DNA of 58,614 bases from an uncultured bacterium (GTDB lineage: Bacteria; Planctomycetota; UBA8108; UBA1146), in assembly GCA_913056395.1 (NCBI GenBank), contig CAJXMG010000017.1, positions 1 through 58,614 on the forward strand, given 5' to 3'. The number at the start of each line of letters is the position of its first letter. Positions within the stretch are counted from its first letter, which is position 1. The notes under the pieces are model-generated. The model had not been told where the DNA came from. It saw nothing but the letters and a program-made list of their open reading frames with translations, and did no database searches. The position numbers and the translations under genes were made by a program. Of the stretch, positions 10,301 to 19,159 are shown piece by piece.

Positions 10301-12065
10301 TCGGAGTTACGCCGAGGTTGTAGAAGCCACCGTCGTAAACGGAAAGCTGCATGTCTCGCATCGGCATACGCTCGAGGAGCGCCTCAATCTCGGAGGCTTC
10401 GGGCTCGAGCACTGTCAGGATCTTACTGGTTCCGGCACTCGACCACAGGGAAGTGGTGTGACAGAACATGCAGGTCGCCGTCGAAAGCACTGCCATTCCC
10501 TCGTGCTCCTGAGCGGTCAGGGCATTGATGTCCCCGGTCGGATCCGCAGGATTACGATTGGCTCTCCACCAACGGTCGTAGGGAGAATCGTCTGAAACGA
10601 GAGTCGACTCATACATCATGATGGCCAATCCCCAGAACAGGGAGAAGTTGGCTTCCATCATGGTGAACTGTTCCAGATTGCTGGGAGCACCGGTCAGCGG
10701 AGCGCCAGTCACTGGGTCGAGCAGAGGCTGCAGGTCCGGACCGAAGAGACGGTCACTGTTCCACCAGGACATGACGAAGGCGGACTGGATCATCTCTTGA
10801 TAGGTCATATCGAGACCCTTGCCGTCAGTTCCGTCACGCATGGGGCCCAGAACGCTGTCGTTGGGGTGAACTTCCTGGGTGGCAAGAGGCTGCCTGCTGA
10901 GCAACTTCTGACCGGTACGAAGAAGATCCCTGCCATGAGCAGACATTTCGTCACCACTGGTCACAGGCGCAGCAGCCTGAGAGGCCAGAGAAGCCTTGTC
11001 CAGAAGGATCTTTTCCTGAGTGACTTCTCCACCCGGCTGGACCTTGTAAACAAAGGCATCCGGATTACGGGGGCCCCAGTTGTCACGTCCGTTGAACCAG
11101 AATGAAGCTCTTCCATCCCAGAAGGTTTCCAGGAAGTAAATGGAGTTGATCACGGTTGGTGCGTTACGGTTTGTGGTATTGCGCATCTGGACCAAAGTGC
11201 CGTCAGCATTGACTTTAATGCTGTCATTGTTGATTAGCGTCGTCAGGTCCTCGGTCAGGGTTCCATCGACCGTTTCGATGAGTCCATTGAAGTTGGAGTG
11301 CAGAATTCCTGAAGACCCGGAAACGTCATCCTTGCTGGAGATCACTGCAGAGGTGTGATCATTCGGATTGGTCAACTTATGGAAGGGAAAATCTTCCGCA
11401 GAAAGACCATGGTTCGCAGGAGCGACATCGAAAACTTCGTTATGACCATTGTAGAGCTGATGGGTGCGGCGATTGTCGGAACCGGCATGGTAGTGACAAG
11501 TCGCACAAGCCACTTCTTCGTCCGATCCAGCCTGCATGTCCCAGAAAAATGCTTTTCCGAGAGCGATGGCCATGTCCGGATCGGCAATGAAATCGAACAG
11601 GTTGTCCGGAAGTGGCACAGGAAGGAAATTGAGTGCAGCAGGAACTTCCAGTTCCGGCTCCAACGGAGGAGGAATCAGGAAGACGGTGCATTCCACACCC
11701 TCCCCTTCAGCCTGACCAGCAGATCCGGTAGTCAGTCCATGAACGGAGTACAGGTGAAAATTCGCCGGTACGTCCATGTCCACATAAGTGGTCGCGGTTC
11801 CTTCCAGTATGACCAACATGATCCCATTCCGACGCAGGATGACCTGGTCGTACTGGCCAGTGTTGGTCCATTCCAGATTGACGTGAGCCACTTCCACAGT
11901 GCAGACCAGATTGGTCGGTGCGGCCGGCGGGACGGGGCCGGATTGTGCGCTCAAGGAACTGCTGGACAGCAGTGCAGTCAAAACCGTAGAGAGGGCGAGG
12001 ATGCTGAAAAGCATCTTGCGCCCATGTAAGGCTTGACCTGCAGACTTCTTGCGAAGGTCTGACAT
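7344..12065 (-). CDS. Giant secreted di-heme cytochrome c peroxidase (MauG/CCP family) with fibronectin-III-like repeats and dockerin
   Basis: Protein of 1573 residues. After a signal peptide (MLFSILALSTVLTALLSSSSLSAQ) and one Fn3-like module comes a MauG/cytochrome c peroxidase region with two heme-binding motifs, CATCH (187-191) and CMFCH (532-536), and the family signature TPTLRNVELTGPYFHNGG before the C-terminal end of that domain. Eight more Fn3-like modules follow, each with an L-x-W-x-N core and an 'RNG' or 'RDG' turn. A dockerin pair ends the protein (DHNGDGAVDISD, DSNDDGAIDVSD). ATG 12065 is preferred because GGGAGGAG lies 5 nt upstream. Family members reduce peroxide or oxidise protein or small-molecule substrates using c-type hemes; the substrate here is unknown. 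Fusion to adhesion-type repeats suggests a cell-surface or matrix-bound redox enzyme, which is an inference. Confidence 0.9.
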   Translation of the reverse strand: MSDLRKKSAGQALHGRKMLFSILALSTVLTALLSSSSLSAQSGPVPPAAPTNLVCTVEVAHVNLEWTNTGQYDQVILRRNGIMLVILEGTATTYVDMDVPANFHLYSVHGLTTGSAGQAEGEGVECTVFLIPPPLEPELEVPAALNFLPVPLPDNLFDFIADPDMAIALGKAFFWDMQAGSDEEVACATCHYHAGSDNRRTHQLYNGHNEVFDVAPANHGLSAEDFPFHKLTNPNDHTSAVISSKDDVSGSSGILHSNFNGLIETVDGTLTEDLTTLINNDSIKVNADGTLVQMRNTTNRNAPTVINSIYFLETFWDGRASFWFNGRDNWGPRNPDAFVYKVQPGGEVTQEKILLDKASLASQAAAPVTSGDEMSAHGRDLLRTGQKLLSRQPLATQEVHPNDSVLGPMRDGTDGKGLDMTYQEMIQSAFVMSWWNSDRLFGPDLQPLLDPVTGAPLTGAPSNLEQFTMMEANFSLFWGLAIMMYESTLVSDDSPYDRWWRANRNPADPTGDINALTAQEHEGMAVLSTATCMFCHTTSLWSSAGTSKILTVLEPEASEIEALLERMPMRDMQLSVYDGGFYNLGVTPTIEDIGRGGIDPFGHSFSIVKTFQEKANIGVADQDGDGIPNQADPDFVFHDFQPFADHVLVVTPPPAPWEDTNMDGMFKTPTLRNVELTGPYFHNGGASTLEQVVTFYARGGNFPEVNLDTLAPEMIPTPFLSVNEQRKKAMVAFLESLTDDRVRWEQAPFDHPELRIPEGAIFSPINGDVLHGNDNIAIDRFKTIPAVGAEGRAVETDSEGRPLDPLTKFLQPTRVKDLSCVTDVDSVSLSWLPQEFPFDAATSIKVLRNNQEIGLLPRDASSFVDPNVPPGEHIYTVRGEDAHEGLNAECSAIFPPPAPLNLSVNVNNNQVSLQWTNPWPYHSFDIYRNGIKVADALSGVSEVFVDSNVPAGIHQYEIVGRILSLHTGILIYSDPSPISAERHPLAPEILGCSQPSQAQNQLTWINTELFESLTLSRNGEVIAELAGDATSYTDLDSLPGDSEYSLEASVQGLTSPTATCLVQRAPLPVDSLSCSNNGGIGILSWVNPEPWQQAEIHRDGQLIAILTGSENTYQDDFLGNAGSGLHQYVVKTFFDGLTQGEASCSLLVEPDPVVMFQCEPISGGVLLSWTNTDTYTAIEIMRGSELMITLGGGSNSYFDDQAGGGVVSYTITAIREGVPSDSVGCTAVVPAAPISDLGCSPEAAGNQLSWTNGGAYDEIAVIRDGSLIATIAGTEVGYLDTTASGGTSLYQLQPQFAGAPSDASNMCSTSRAPQAISGLQAVVVENCQGDVQLSWANGEVYDSIRIERNGIALVTLPGDMTMTSIEVIGNGIHQITLVPSVDFVDGPATGVTADTSIDPLVLPTDFAGSVDPDTCQASLTWTNQGTYSLLRLVSNGQVLAEIAGAATSAVITLPSAGVHSLALVAVGECGEASMVPQMLELDCSQRFLRGDHNGDGAVDISDAMSLLSALFANGVTNCEDAADSNDDGAIDVSDAVRTLQYLFGGGTIPAPIDSCGSDQTDDGLGCVQGSSCP

Positions 12066-12452
12066 GGTGTCTCCTCCCAATGGCTCGCTGAAGCCATGGC
12101 CCCTTTTCTCAGGAGCAAAAAAATCGAGAATCCCGGAGACACAATCCGAGATTCCGAGGTGCCAATGCGTTTCATTCCGCCGAGACGCAGCAACTGATAG
12201 ACGTTACATACGCTTACAATTTCGGCTTCCTGAATACGCAATACTAACAATACAATGGAATAACTCAACTATTCTTGTTAATCCACGCAATTCCCCGAAC
12301 AAGTCACATTCGCCCAAAGAGGGCATTTTTCGTGACTTTAACGTCCTTTTCCTTAAAAAACGAATTAACAATCGGCAAAAACTGCCGGTGACACATCCAA
12401 TAGTGTTAAATCTTGAGTCAGGGTTATGATTGAGATTCGGGGCGAGAATGTC
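12066..12452. other. Divergent intergenic region
   Basis: About 390 bp between the divergent peroxidase and hydrolase genes, visibly more A+T-rich than the flanking genes. It must hold both promoters, but I see no convincing -35/-10 pair. A small hairpin (CGGCA, five bases, TGCCG) occurs near 12373-12387. No gene is apparent. Confidence 0.5.
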
Positions 12453-14735
12453 ATGAAAGGCAGGTCCGGCATGAGTAGCCGATTAAGTGGCTGGCTCACA
12501 GGATTCGCAGTGAGTCTGCTTATCCTGACCGCTAACCCCATCCCTGCCCAACCCCCATCTTCAACGGTCCCGGGATTTGTCCGTGGTGATATCAACGGTG
12601 ATCTGAATCACGACCTCAGCGACCCCGTACTGCTTCTGGAAGAGCTTTTCGGCTCTGGCAGTGGGCTCCCCTGCAGTGTTGCGGCCGATATCAACGGAGA
12701 TCAGCAGATTCGACTGGATGATGCCATTACCCTTCTCGGTCTGATCTTCACTGGGTCACCGAGCACCCTTCCAGCCCCCTACCCCGATTGTGGCTTGGTC
12801 GACTCTTCAGCTGGCTTGGGCTGTCTTTCTCCTCCCTGTTCCATCGGTGAAATCACAGAGGAGCGGCAATGGACGATGCCCACCCTTAGGTCTGGCCTCC
12901 CCTATCACACCAAGTTCCCCCGGGACCGAATCCCGGAAGTTCACTGGCAGATGGGAAATGCAGGCGGACTGATCCAGGAAAAGGTTCCCTTTGATCTTTT
13001 TGGGTTGCTTCCGGGCGAATCCCTGCCCGGAAACCTGTCATTGAATCCCGCGAACGGAGAGGTTATCGGAAGCCTCGTTCCCCCCGGCCTGCACACGTTC
13101 AAGATCTTCGCCCGTGATCTCACAGGAGAACTCGTTCTCTTTAAGTGCCGATTGGCCGCTTTTGATGAAGCGGAGTCAGTCATCGCTCCCCCACCGAATC
13201 TGAACCTGCCGGGGCCGCACACGGTCAGTGTCTTTGAGACCTTTTTTGATCACACCCATCCGCTCCCGTGGCCCCCTCCCTACCCGCTTTGGAACTGCAA
13301 CTCGAGCCCACCGCCAGCGGACGAGGTCACAGAACTGAAACCACTGAGAATCCTGATTCCCAACGGACTGACGGAACCGGCTCCGGTGATGATCTTTCAC
13401 CATGGAACAGGTTTCTCCTGGGAAGACTACGACGGGATTCTCGGATTCCTGACCACACACGGGATCATTTGCGTCTCTGTGGGTAATTCTTTCTCTTTCG
13501 ATCTCTACCCCGACTGGTATTGCTGGGGTGGGCACGACGATGCCGCTGCCCTCATTCAAAGGACTCGTGAAGTGATCGAAGAGACTTCGCTTCTCCCCGG
13601 ATCTCCCCTGGAGGGGATTGTCGATCATCAGAGGTTCTTCTTTGGTGGGCATTCACGGGGAGCATCCGCAGCTGTCACTGCTGCAGAAACTGATTCTGAC
13701 ATCCGCGGCTTGTTACTGCTGCAGCCGACCGACGCCAAACAGGATTCTTGGATCGGCAATACCAATCGCTGGCACCGGTTACCCGATATTCCCATCGTCA
13801 GTGTGACCGCGGAGCAGGATACCGACGTGATTTACCCCTATGCAGAGCGATTGCTGGAACGCTTTTCAGCGTCCGCAACTTCCATATGCATCCTCGGAGG
13901 TTGTCACGGATTCAGTAGCGATTCCTCCAGTCTCGGTTGCGGAAGTTGTGACTGGATTCCCGTTTCACCGGACGTGGATTCCTGCCCCTACATCGCTCGT
14001 ACCCTACAGCGAGATCTTTCCAGAAAGTGGTTGCTGGCCTTTCTGAAACGTCATGCCTATGACGATTTGAGCCTCGAGGGGATGCTCTACTGCGGTTCCG
14101 ATGAAGTTCAAAATCTGGAGAGTGTCGCCAGCAAAAGGAACCTGTCGGGAATACTCCCCCTCGACAACTTTGATCAGTTCCCGATCAATGACCGACAGTA
14201 TGAGATCAGTTCCACCAACATGATCATGTTCCAGTCAGGTCCGTGCTACGACTGGCCATTTCCCCTGCCTCAGCCCTTCCCGGATATCACCAATCTGATC
14301 TGCATTCTCCCTGCTCAGGGAACAGCCTCCATCAATATGCCGTTGGGGTTTGTCATCGATCCGCTCGTCGCCGGAAATCGCAAAAATTTGCGCTTCAGGA
14401 TCAAAAATCATGATGTTCACGGGGGACTCGACAATATGGGCTGGTTCTTTGAGGCCTCCATCACCCTCTCCGATACGGATTTGAGGGCGGCCAGCCTCAA
14501 TCTCAGGGATTACCTGCCAGAGAACGGATTTCACCCCGAAGCCACATCCGGAGCGGGTACCGTTCCACTCAAACAGCAACGCTTTATCGACGTGGTCATT
14601 CCCCTGGAGGATTTCCTGATCGAGGAGCCGAATCTGGATCTTCAGTCATTGGGTATGCTCGATTGGGAATTCATCACCGACGGCAGCGCCCCCTTCGACG
14701 TCCGATTTGGGCTCGATGATCTGCACCTGGAATAG
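12453..14735 (+). CDS. Secreted alpha/beta hydrolase (esterase/lipase-like) with N-terminal dockerin
   Basis: Protein of 760 residues. The signal peptide (LTGFAVSLLILTANPIPAQ) is followed at once by a dockerin pair (DINGDLNHDLSD, DINGDQQIRLDD). A short middle segment with a putative Ig-like domain (PFDLFGLLPGESLPGNLSLNP) precedes an alpha/beta-hydrolase fold. The nucleophile elbow GHSRG puts the serine at 401; Asp456 or Asp458 (AEQDTD) and His485 (GGCHGF) complete a plausible triad, and an HHGTG stretch may form the oxyanion hole. The layout recalls chlorophyllase/PET-hydrolase-like esterases. A roughly 150-residue C-terminal segment may be a carbohydrate-binding-like sheet. Starts at 12426, 12453 or 12471 are possible, none with a strong ribosome site. 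It is convergent with the next gene, with a 2-bp gap. Substrate is unknown. Confidence 0.8.
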   Translation: MKGRSGMSSRLSGWLTGFAVSLLILTANPIPAQPPSSTVPGFVRGDINGDLNHDLSDPVLLLEELFGSGSGLPCSVAADINGDQQIRLDDAITLLGLIFTGSPSTLPAPYPDCGLVDSSAGLGCLSPPCSIGEITEERQWTMPTLRSGLPYHTKFPRDRIPEVHWQMGNAGGLIQEKVPFDLFGLLPGESLPGNLSLNPANGEVIGSLVPPGLHTFKIFARDLTGELVLFKCRLAAFDEAESVIAPPPNLNLPGPHTVSVFETFFDHTHPLPWPPPYPLWNCNSSPPPADEVTELKPLRILIPNGLTEPAPVMIFHHGTGFSWEDYDGILGFLTTHGIICVSVGNSFSFDLYPDWYCWGGHDDAAALIQRTREVIEETSLLPGSPLEGIVDHQRFFFGGHSRGASAAVTAAETDSDIRGLLLLQPTDAKQDSWIGNTNRWHRLPDIPIVSVTAEQDTDVIYPYAERLLERFSASATSICILGGCHGFSSDSSSLGCGSCDWIPVSPDVDSCPYIARTLQRDLSRKWLLAFLKRHAYDDLSLEGMLYCGSDEVQNLESVASKRNLSGILPLDNFDQFPINDRQYEISSTNMIMFQSGPCYDWPFPLPQPFPDITNLICILPAQGTASINMPLGFVIDPLVAGNRKNLRFRIKNHDVHGGLDNMGWFFEASITLSDTDLRAASLNLRDYLPENGFHPEATSGAGTVPLKQQRFIDVVIPLEDFLIEEPNLDLQSLGMLDWEFITDGSAPFDVRFGLDDLHLE

Positions 14736-14737
14736 AT

Positions 14738-17239
14738 TCAGTTGCAGTCCGGATCGGGGAAGGGGAAACCCGGAGCGGCTCCACCCTGGAACAGGTATTC
14801 CACCAGGTAGACCACATCAGAGAGATCGATCCCACCACTGCTGTTGACGTCCCCACGATCGACAGGGTCCGGTGCGGGCCCGCCATCAAACAGGTGCAAC
14901 AACAGGGCAATCGCATCGGACAGATCGACACTGCCGTCGACGTTGATCTCTCCTCTGACAAAGGGAGTGCACTGACACTCATCCGGAATCCCATCCCCGT
15001 TGGCATCGGCGCTCAGACCGCTGGAAATATCCACCGTATCACTGATCCCATTACCGTTGCAATCGGTGCACTGGATAGCGGAAATCTGCAAATCATCGAT
15101 GGCTGCCTCAACCACAGAAGCCGATCCCTGATCACTGGCAATAAACCTCAGGCGCACCTGGGAGGTCAGGGGAATCAGGCCTGAGAGAGTAAACTCTCGC
15201 AGAGTCCAGCCCCCTCCGGTACCCGGTCCCGAAGGACCGGTTTCCTCAAGCAGGGACCAGTTGCTGCCACCATCCGAGCTGATTTCGACACGGAATATGT
15301 CTGCACCAGGGCTCGCTCCCGCATCGTTCGAATACCACTGGTAGAAACTGAGCAGAGGATCGACGCTGGTCGAAAGATCGTAAATGGGTGAAGTGAGGGT
15401 GGTCGCACCACCGTCGATATCATTGTCCCCGACACCGCCCCCTGGTGGAGTCTGGCCAGTGAACCAGCAGAAAACTCCCGTACCCGGTGTATGGTCATCC
15501 TCAGGCTGGGCGCCGGTTCCATTGGGATCACCCAACTCCCACACACCCGTCGTAGCCGTATCAGAGGGAACCCCCACCGACCAACCACTGTCGAATTCCA
15601 TCTTGTCTTCCACAAGGACGGTCAGTCCTTCTCCGACAGTTGCGGAGTAGAAACCTGCTGGCGCAGCGGGGGGATCCAGCTGGCTCTCCCCGGTCAAAGT
15701 CTGCGCTGAGACGTACCACTGAACTTCACTGCCACAGGGAAGAACCGGGAAATCCGCTTCGTAAAAACCACTGGTTGCCAACTGCAAGGGTACCGGCGAA
15801 AAACCGCTTCCCGTTGAAACCCACAGCGTCGGCGAGTCCGGATCGATGGCGAAGGAGGGATCGACGACGATTTCCACCGCAAGTGTGGCCCCGGCAGGGT
15901 TGATCAGGCTCGGAATTCCCTGGGGGTAGGCAAAACTGAAAGGAGCTTGCTGGACACTCCAGACATAGAGCCCCTTTTGAAAGTCACTGCCGATGACAAT
16001 TCCACTGGGAAAGTACGGATAGCAACTCCAGAGACCACTGAATCCATCGTTGTCGTCTTCGGGAATCGTGTCAAAGTAGGCAACCTCGGTGATGTTCAAC
16101 GGATCAGAGTCGTCGAGGATCCTCAAACCGGAACGATAGTTCGCCTGAAAAATGCGATTTCCGAGAGTGTACATATTGTGGTTGGTGGACGAGTTCCCAC
16201 TGCTGTAAACCGCGACCACACTCGGAGAAGACCAGTCACTGACATCGAAGACAAAGGTTTCCGTATCCTGGGCCCCGTTTTCATCCAACTCGTCCCCCAG
16301 ATAGAAGTGCTGATTGTCGCTCGACAACCAACCCTGATGGGAATAGGCGGATCCGGGATAGGGAGTAGATGAAAGCACGACCGGATTCACCTTGTCGGTG
16401 ACATCGACGATGTCCAGGCGCGAAGGGTTGTTCCCTGAGCAGGAAAACGCGATCTGACGCAATTCCTGAGTCACCGGGTGGGGAATCGTCTTCACCTGGA
16501 CGTCGTGAACATAGCGTTCACTCCAACTGCCGACAAAGGTGGGAAGGGCAGGGTTTGCCAATGAGTAGATCCTCAGACCTGCTCCACCCCCGCCACAGCG
16601 ATAGAGAAAACCGCTGACTTCATCGACTGCGACATTATGGGTGGCTGCAGAGCCCACATCGTTGATGGATCCGGCGAGGGTGACGACTCCATTGTCGACA
16701 TCTGTCAAATCGATGATCTGGATACCACCACCACCCTCACTCACCGAGTAGGCGTAGTTGTCGTAACTTTTGACATCGCGCCAAAGGCTGTTGGGCCCCG
16801 AGATCGTCGTCAGAATCTGGGGATTTCCCGGATTGGTCACCTCGATGACGGTGGTTCCTGAAGAGTGGGCCATCAACGCATACTCACGCCCTGAGGGGGA
16901 AGTGTATCCCCAGCAGTCATTGCCGTTGGCGATGCCCGGCTGCATTTCCGGAAGGGTCACCCACGACAGGAGCTGAACTCCATCGCCAATCCCCCCCACG
17001 GGTCCGAATGTTTGTGGACCTCCAGCCCCCTGGCGGTAACCGGGACCATTGTACGGCGGAGGAACATTGCGCGCTTTGGGGTCATTCTCGTGACCGAAGA
17101 GTTCGGTAAGTTGCAGTGAATCCCCGGCAAAAACTCCCAGCAGGATCATGAAAGCAAAGAACGCCACCACAGGCCTCAGCAACAAGAAATTGCGAGGAGA
17201 GGATTCGGGCTTCCTGAAGGAGCGATTCAGATCCTGCAT
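14738..17239 (-). CDS. Choice-of-anchor B (LVIVD-repeat) beta-propeller protein with C-terminal dockerin
   Basis: Protein of 833 residues with an N-terminal hydrophobic segment (LLLRPVVAFFAFMILLGVFAG). Residues ~70-430 match the choice-of-anchor B family: repeats of the LVIVD type, CWGYTSPSGREYALM, HNVAVDEVSGFLYRCGG, VHDVQVK and SHQGWLS...YLGDELDE. A jelly-roll-like domain follows (WELGDPNGTG ... ISSDGGSNWS), then a DCNGNGISD unit and two dockerin loops (EINVDGSVDLSD, DVNSSGGIDLSD). Members are extracellular and usually carry one of several alternative C-terminal sorting or anchoring modules; here that module is the dockerin. The start could instead be ATG 17275. Neither has a strong Shine-Dalgarno; 17239 gives the more usual N-terminus. 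Confidence 0.85.
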   Translation of the reverse strand: MQDLNRSFRKPESSPRNFLLLRPVVAFFAFMILLGVFAGDSLQLTELFGHENDPKARNVPPPYNGPGYRQGAGGPQTFGPVGGIGDGVQLLSWVTLPEMQPGIANGNDCWGYTSPSGREYALMAHSSGTTVIEVTNPGNPQILTTISGPNSLWRDVKSYDNYAYSVSEGGGGIQIIDLTDVDNGVVTLAGSINDVGSAATHNVAVDEVSGFLYRCGGGGAGLRIYSLANPALPTFVGSWSERYVHDVQVKTIPHPVTQELRQIAFSCSGNNPSRLDIVDVTDKVNPVVLSSTPYPGSAYSHQGWLSSDNQHFYLGDELDENGAQDTETFVFDVSDWSSPSVVAVYSSGNSSTNHNMYTLGNRIFQANYRSGLRILDDSDPLNITEVAYFDTIPEDDNDGFSGLWSCYPYFPSGIVIGSDFQKGLYVWSVQQAPFSFAYPQGIPSLINPAGATLAVEIVVDPSFAIDPDSPTLWVSTGSGFSPVPLQLATSGFYEADFPVLPCGSEVQWYVSAQTLTGESQLDPPAAPAGFYSATVGEGLTVLVEDKMEFDSGWSVGVPSDTATTGVWELGDPNGTGAQPEDDHTPGTGVFCWFTGQTPPGGGVGDNDIDGGATTLTSPIYDLSTSVDPLLSFYQWYSNDAGASPGADIFRVEISSDGGSNWSLLEETGPSGPGTGGGWTLREFTLSGLIPLTSQVRLRFIASDQGSASVVEAAIDDLQISAIQCTDCNGNGISDTVDISSGLSADANGDGIPDECQCTPFVRGEINVDGSVDLSDAIALLLHLFDGGPAPDPVDRGDVNSSGGIDLSDVVYLVEYLFQGGAAPGFPFPDPDCN

Positions 17240-17451
17240 ATCAGGGGTACCATTCCAGATGGCAGGCCATTCCACAGACTCAAACGAAACTTCATCTCTG
17301 TGAGTCAGGCCTGTACCGAATGCTTTGCGGGCTGAAAGATTCGATTCGGACTACCTCTAGTATACCCCAGAAACCCCATCCCAAGTAGTGTGCTCTGAAC
17401 CCATGAGACCAGATTTTGAGAGTCCCAGACCTCGTACTGAGGAGCAGTGGA

Positions 17452-18633
17452 TCAAAGGGTTTTGAGAAACTCAACCAGCATCTCTTCCTCAACCGGTGTC
17501 AGATTCAGAGGCTCAACCAGTCGCTCTCCGTGATGACCCGCTCCCTGATGGACAGGGCGGGCATTTTCCCGGCGAGAATAAAACCGGATCACCGAGGACA
17601 GATCTGCCCGGCTTCCGTCATGAAAATAGGGAGCGGTCTCGGAAACCCCACGCAATCCGGGAGTACGAAAGGCTCCCCACATTTTTGAGTCACGTCTGAG
17701 CCTGCGGGTTCGATCAGCTGCGGCTCCTGTCTTTTCATCTGAGTACTCACCCAGAAGATTAAAGGGACTCCGTTTCAAATCGAGAATGCCGCCGTACCGC
17801 CCTGAATCTCTGGAGGAGGAACCGGAAGAAATCAAACCGGTGTCATGAAACTCGCCATCTGAAAATGCCGGTCCATTGTGACAAAAGACACAACGCCCCT
17901 GATCCAGAAAAATCGCCAATCCGTAGCGCGCTTCTGCAGGGTATTTTTTTGCCTCTTGGGAATTCCCATCTGCGAGCGCCTGTACAAAACGATCGAAGGA
18001 GGTCTTCGGGGCCTGTAGCGTCTTCTCATAGGCTGCGACCGCACGTCCCAAATCGGAAAAGGCGCGATTCAATCGCCGGCGCCGCTCTTGCGGAAGTTGT
18101 TGATACTCTCCAGTCCATTCAGAGTTTTCCCGAGCCCTTTCAGGGAGGCCGTCAAGGCGGGGAAAATCGCCAAATGATTCTTCAAACAGCTGACGGCGAT
18201 CGGGATTCCGGTCGATCCATCTCAAGAGGATCAGCCGGTCACTGTCCAACTCCTCCGCAGTCTCAATCGGCTCCAGAGCCTGAGACCACAATGAATCCCA
18301 ACGGCCATCCCAGCCAAACCAGCGCTGCTGATCCAACCCCCAAAGTCCGGGGGTATCACGATGAATCTTTTGCACCCCCCTCGGGTGGGACTGGCCATCC
18401 TGAAATGCCTGGCCCGGGTCATGACAGGTCGCACAGGAAGTCGCTCCATCACCACTGAAATCTTCCGCAAAAAAGATCTCCTCACCCAATTTTTGCAAGG
18501 GGGTGAAATCTTTATGAGCAGTGAGGGTGATCTCTTGCCGAGCCAGATCGAGGATCTGCTCCCGCCAGTTTTCCGGCAACAGCGGGTCCTCCACCTGAAT
18601 CACGACAGTGGCAAGGAGAAGCAATCCATACAT
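17452..18633 (-). CDS. MauG/cytochrome c peroxidase family di-heme protein
   Basis: Exported c-type cytochrome of 393 residues with a short signal sequence (MYGLLLLATVVIQ). Two heme motifs, CATCH (67-71) and CVFCH (248-252), and the C-terminal AFRTPGLRGVSETAPYFHDGS and EEEMLVEFLKTL match the MauG/bacterial CCP family at its usual length. It is the last gene of a three-gene operon: its ATG lies 1 nt past the stop of the YtkA-like gene. It probably acts in the periplasm in peroxide reduction or protein oxidation. The shared transcript with a metal-site-like protein and a propeller protein suggests one redox module, but the substrate cannot be read from sequence. Confidence 0.9.
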   Translation of the reverse strand: MYGLLLLATVVIQVEDPLLPENWREQILDLARQEITLTAHKDFTPLQKLGEEIFFAEDFSGDGATSCATCHDPGQAFQDGQSHPRGVQKIHRDTPGLWGLDQQRWFGWDGRWDSLWSQALEPIETAEELDSDRLILLRWIDRNPDRRQLFEESFGDFPRLDGLPERARENSEWTGEYQQLPQERRRRLNRAFSDLGRAVAAYEKTLQAPKTSFDRFVQALADGNSQEAKKYPAEARYGLAIFLDQGRCVFCHNGPAFSDGEFHDTGLISSGSSSRDSGRYGGILDLKRSPFNLLGEYSDEKTGAAADRTRRLRRDSKMWGAFRTPGLRGVSETAPYFHDGSRADLSSVIRFYSRRENARPVHQGAGHHGERLVEPLNLTPVEEEMLVEFLKTL

Positions 18634-18634
18634 T

Positions 18635-19159
18635 TCAGCGGACCCTCACCCATGCCCGGGCGCGTTCGAGATGGGGGCCGTCCTTGATATCGACGGTCAA
18701 CAACCAGCGCCCCTTCATATGGAAGCGCACACCGGGAGTCACAAATCCTCCACCAGACTTGCGGGTCGTCTCCACTTCCAATGCAAGACCGTGTCCGTGG
18801 TGAGGCATCCCCGCGTCGAAGACCACCTTCACTTCATCGGCAACGGGACCACTGGACTCAAAGGCGGTACCGCTGACCTGAAACTCGCGATTCTCCGGAG
18901 GTGACTCGGGGAAATCGAGAATCACCCGGTAGGTTCCATCAGCGGTCACCATCGACAGTTGATCCGCCTGAATCTTCGGCATGGAAGCGAAAGGAAGCTC
19001 TTCTGGTTGGGCAGGAACATCTTTGGCGTCACGAATCGCTGGAACCTGTGGCTGGCAACCAACCATCAGCAGCATCACCAATCCCAGAACCAGGGAAACG
19101 GTCAACACTCCCAATATCCACCACCCTGGTCCTTCTGAACCCTCGTATTCAGGTTCCAT
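18635..19159 (-). CDS. YtkA-like membrane-anchored or lipoprotein with His-rich motif
   Basis: Small protein of 174 residues: a hydrophobic segment (about 13-34) ends at LMVGC, which could be a lipobox (Cys35), followed by a soluble beta-sandwich-like domain. The run M118-PHHGHG (His120, 121, 123) and the closing GVRFHMKGRWLLTVDI resemble YtkA-like/FixH-like domains, which occur near cytochrome and copper-handling genes. A metal-binding or chaperone role at the outer face of the cytoplasmic membrane is inferred. Its ATG overlaps the stop of the upstream propeller gene by 1 nt (TAATG), and its stop is 1 nt from the MauG-type gene, so translational coupling through all three genes is likely. 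Confidence 0.7.
   Translation of the reverse strand: MEPEYEGSEGPGWWILGVLTVSLVLGLVMLLMVGCQPQVPAIRDAKDVPAQPEELPFASMPKIQADQLSMVTADGTYRVILDFPESPPENREFQVSGTAFESSGPVADEVKVVFDAGMPHHGHGLALEVETTRKSGGGFVTPGVRFHMKGRWLLTVDIKDGPHLERARAWVRVR

Noticed and set aside
9117-10595. 492-codon plus-strand frame
   Set aside because: Antisense to the di-heme peroxidase gene, whose CxxCH motifs and Fn3 modules clearly define the coding strand; the translation has no recognisable domain.
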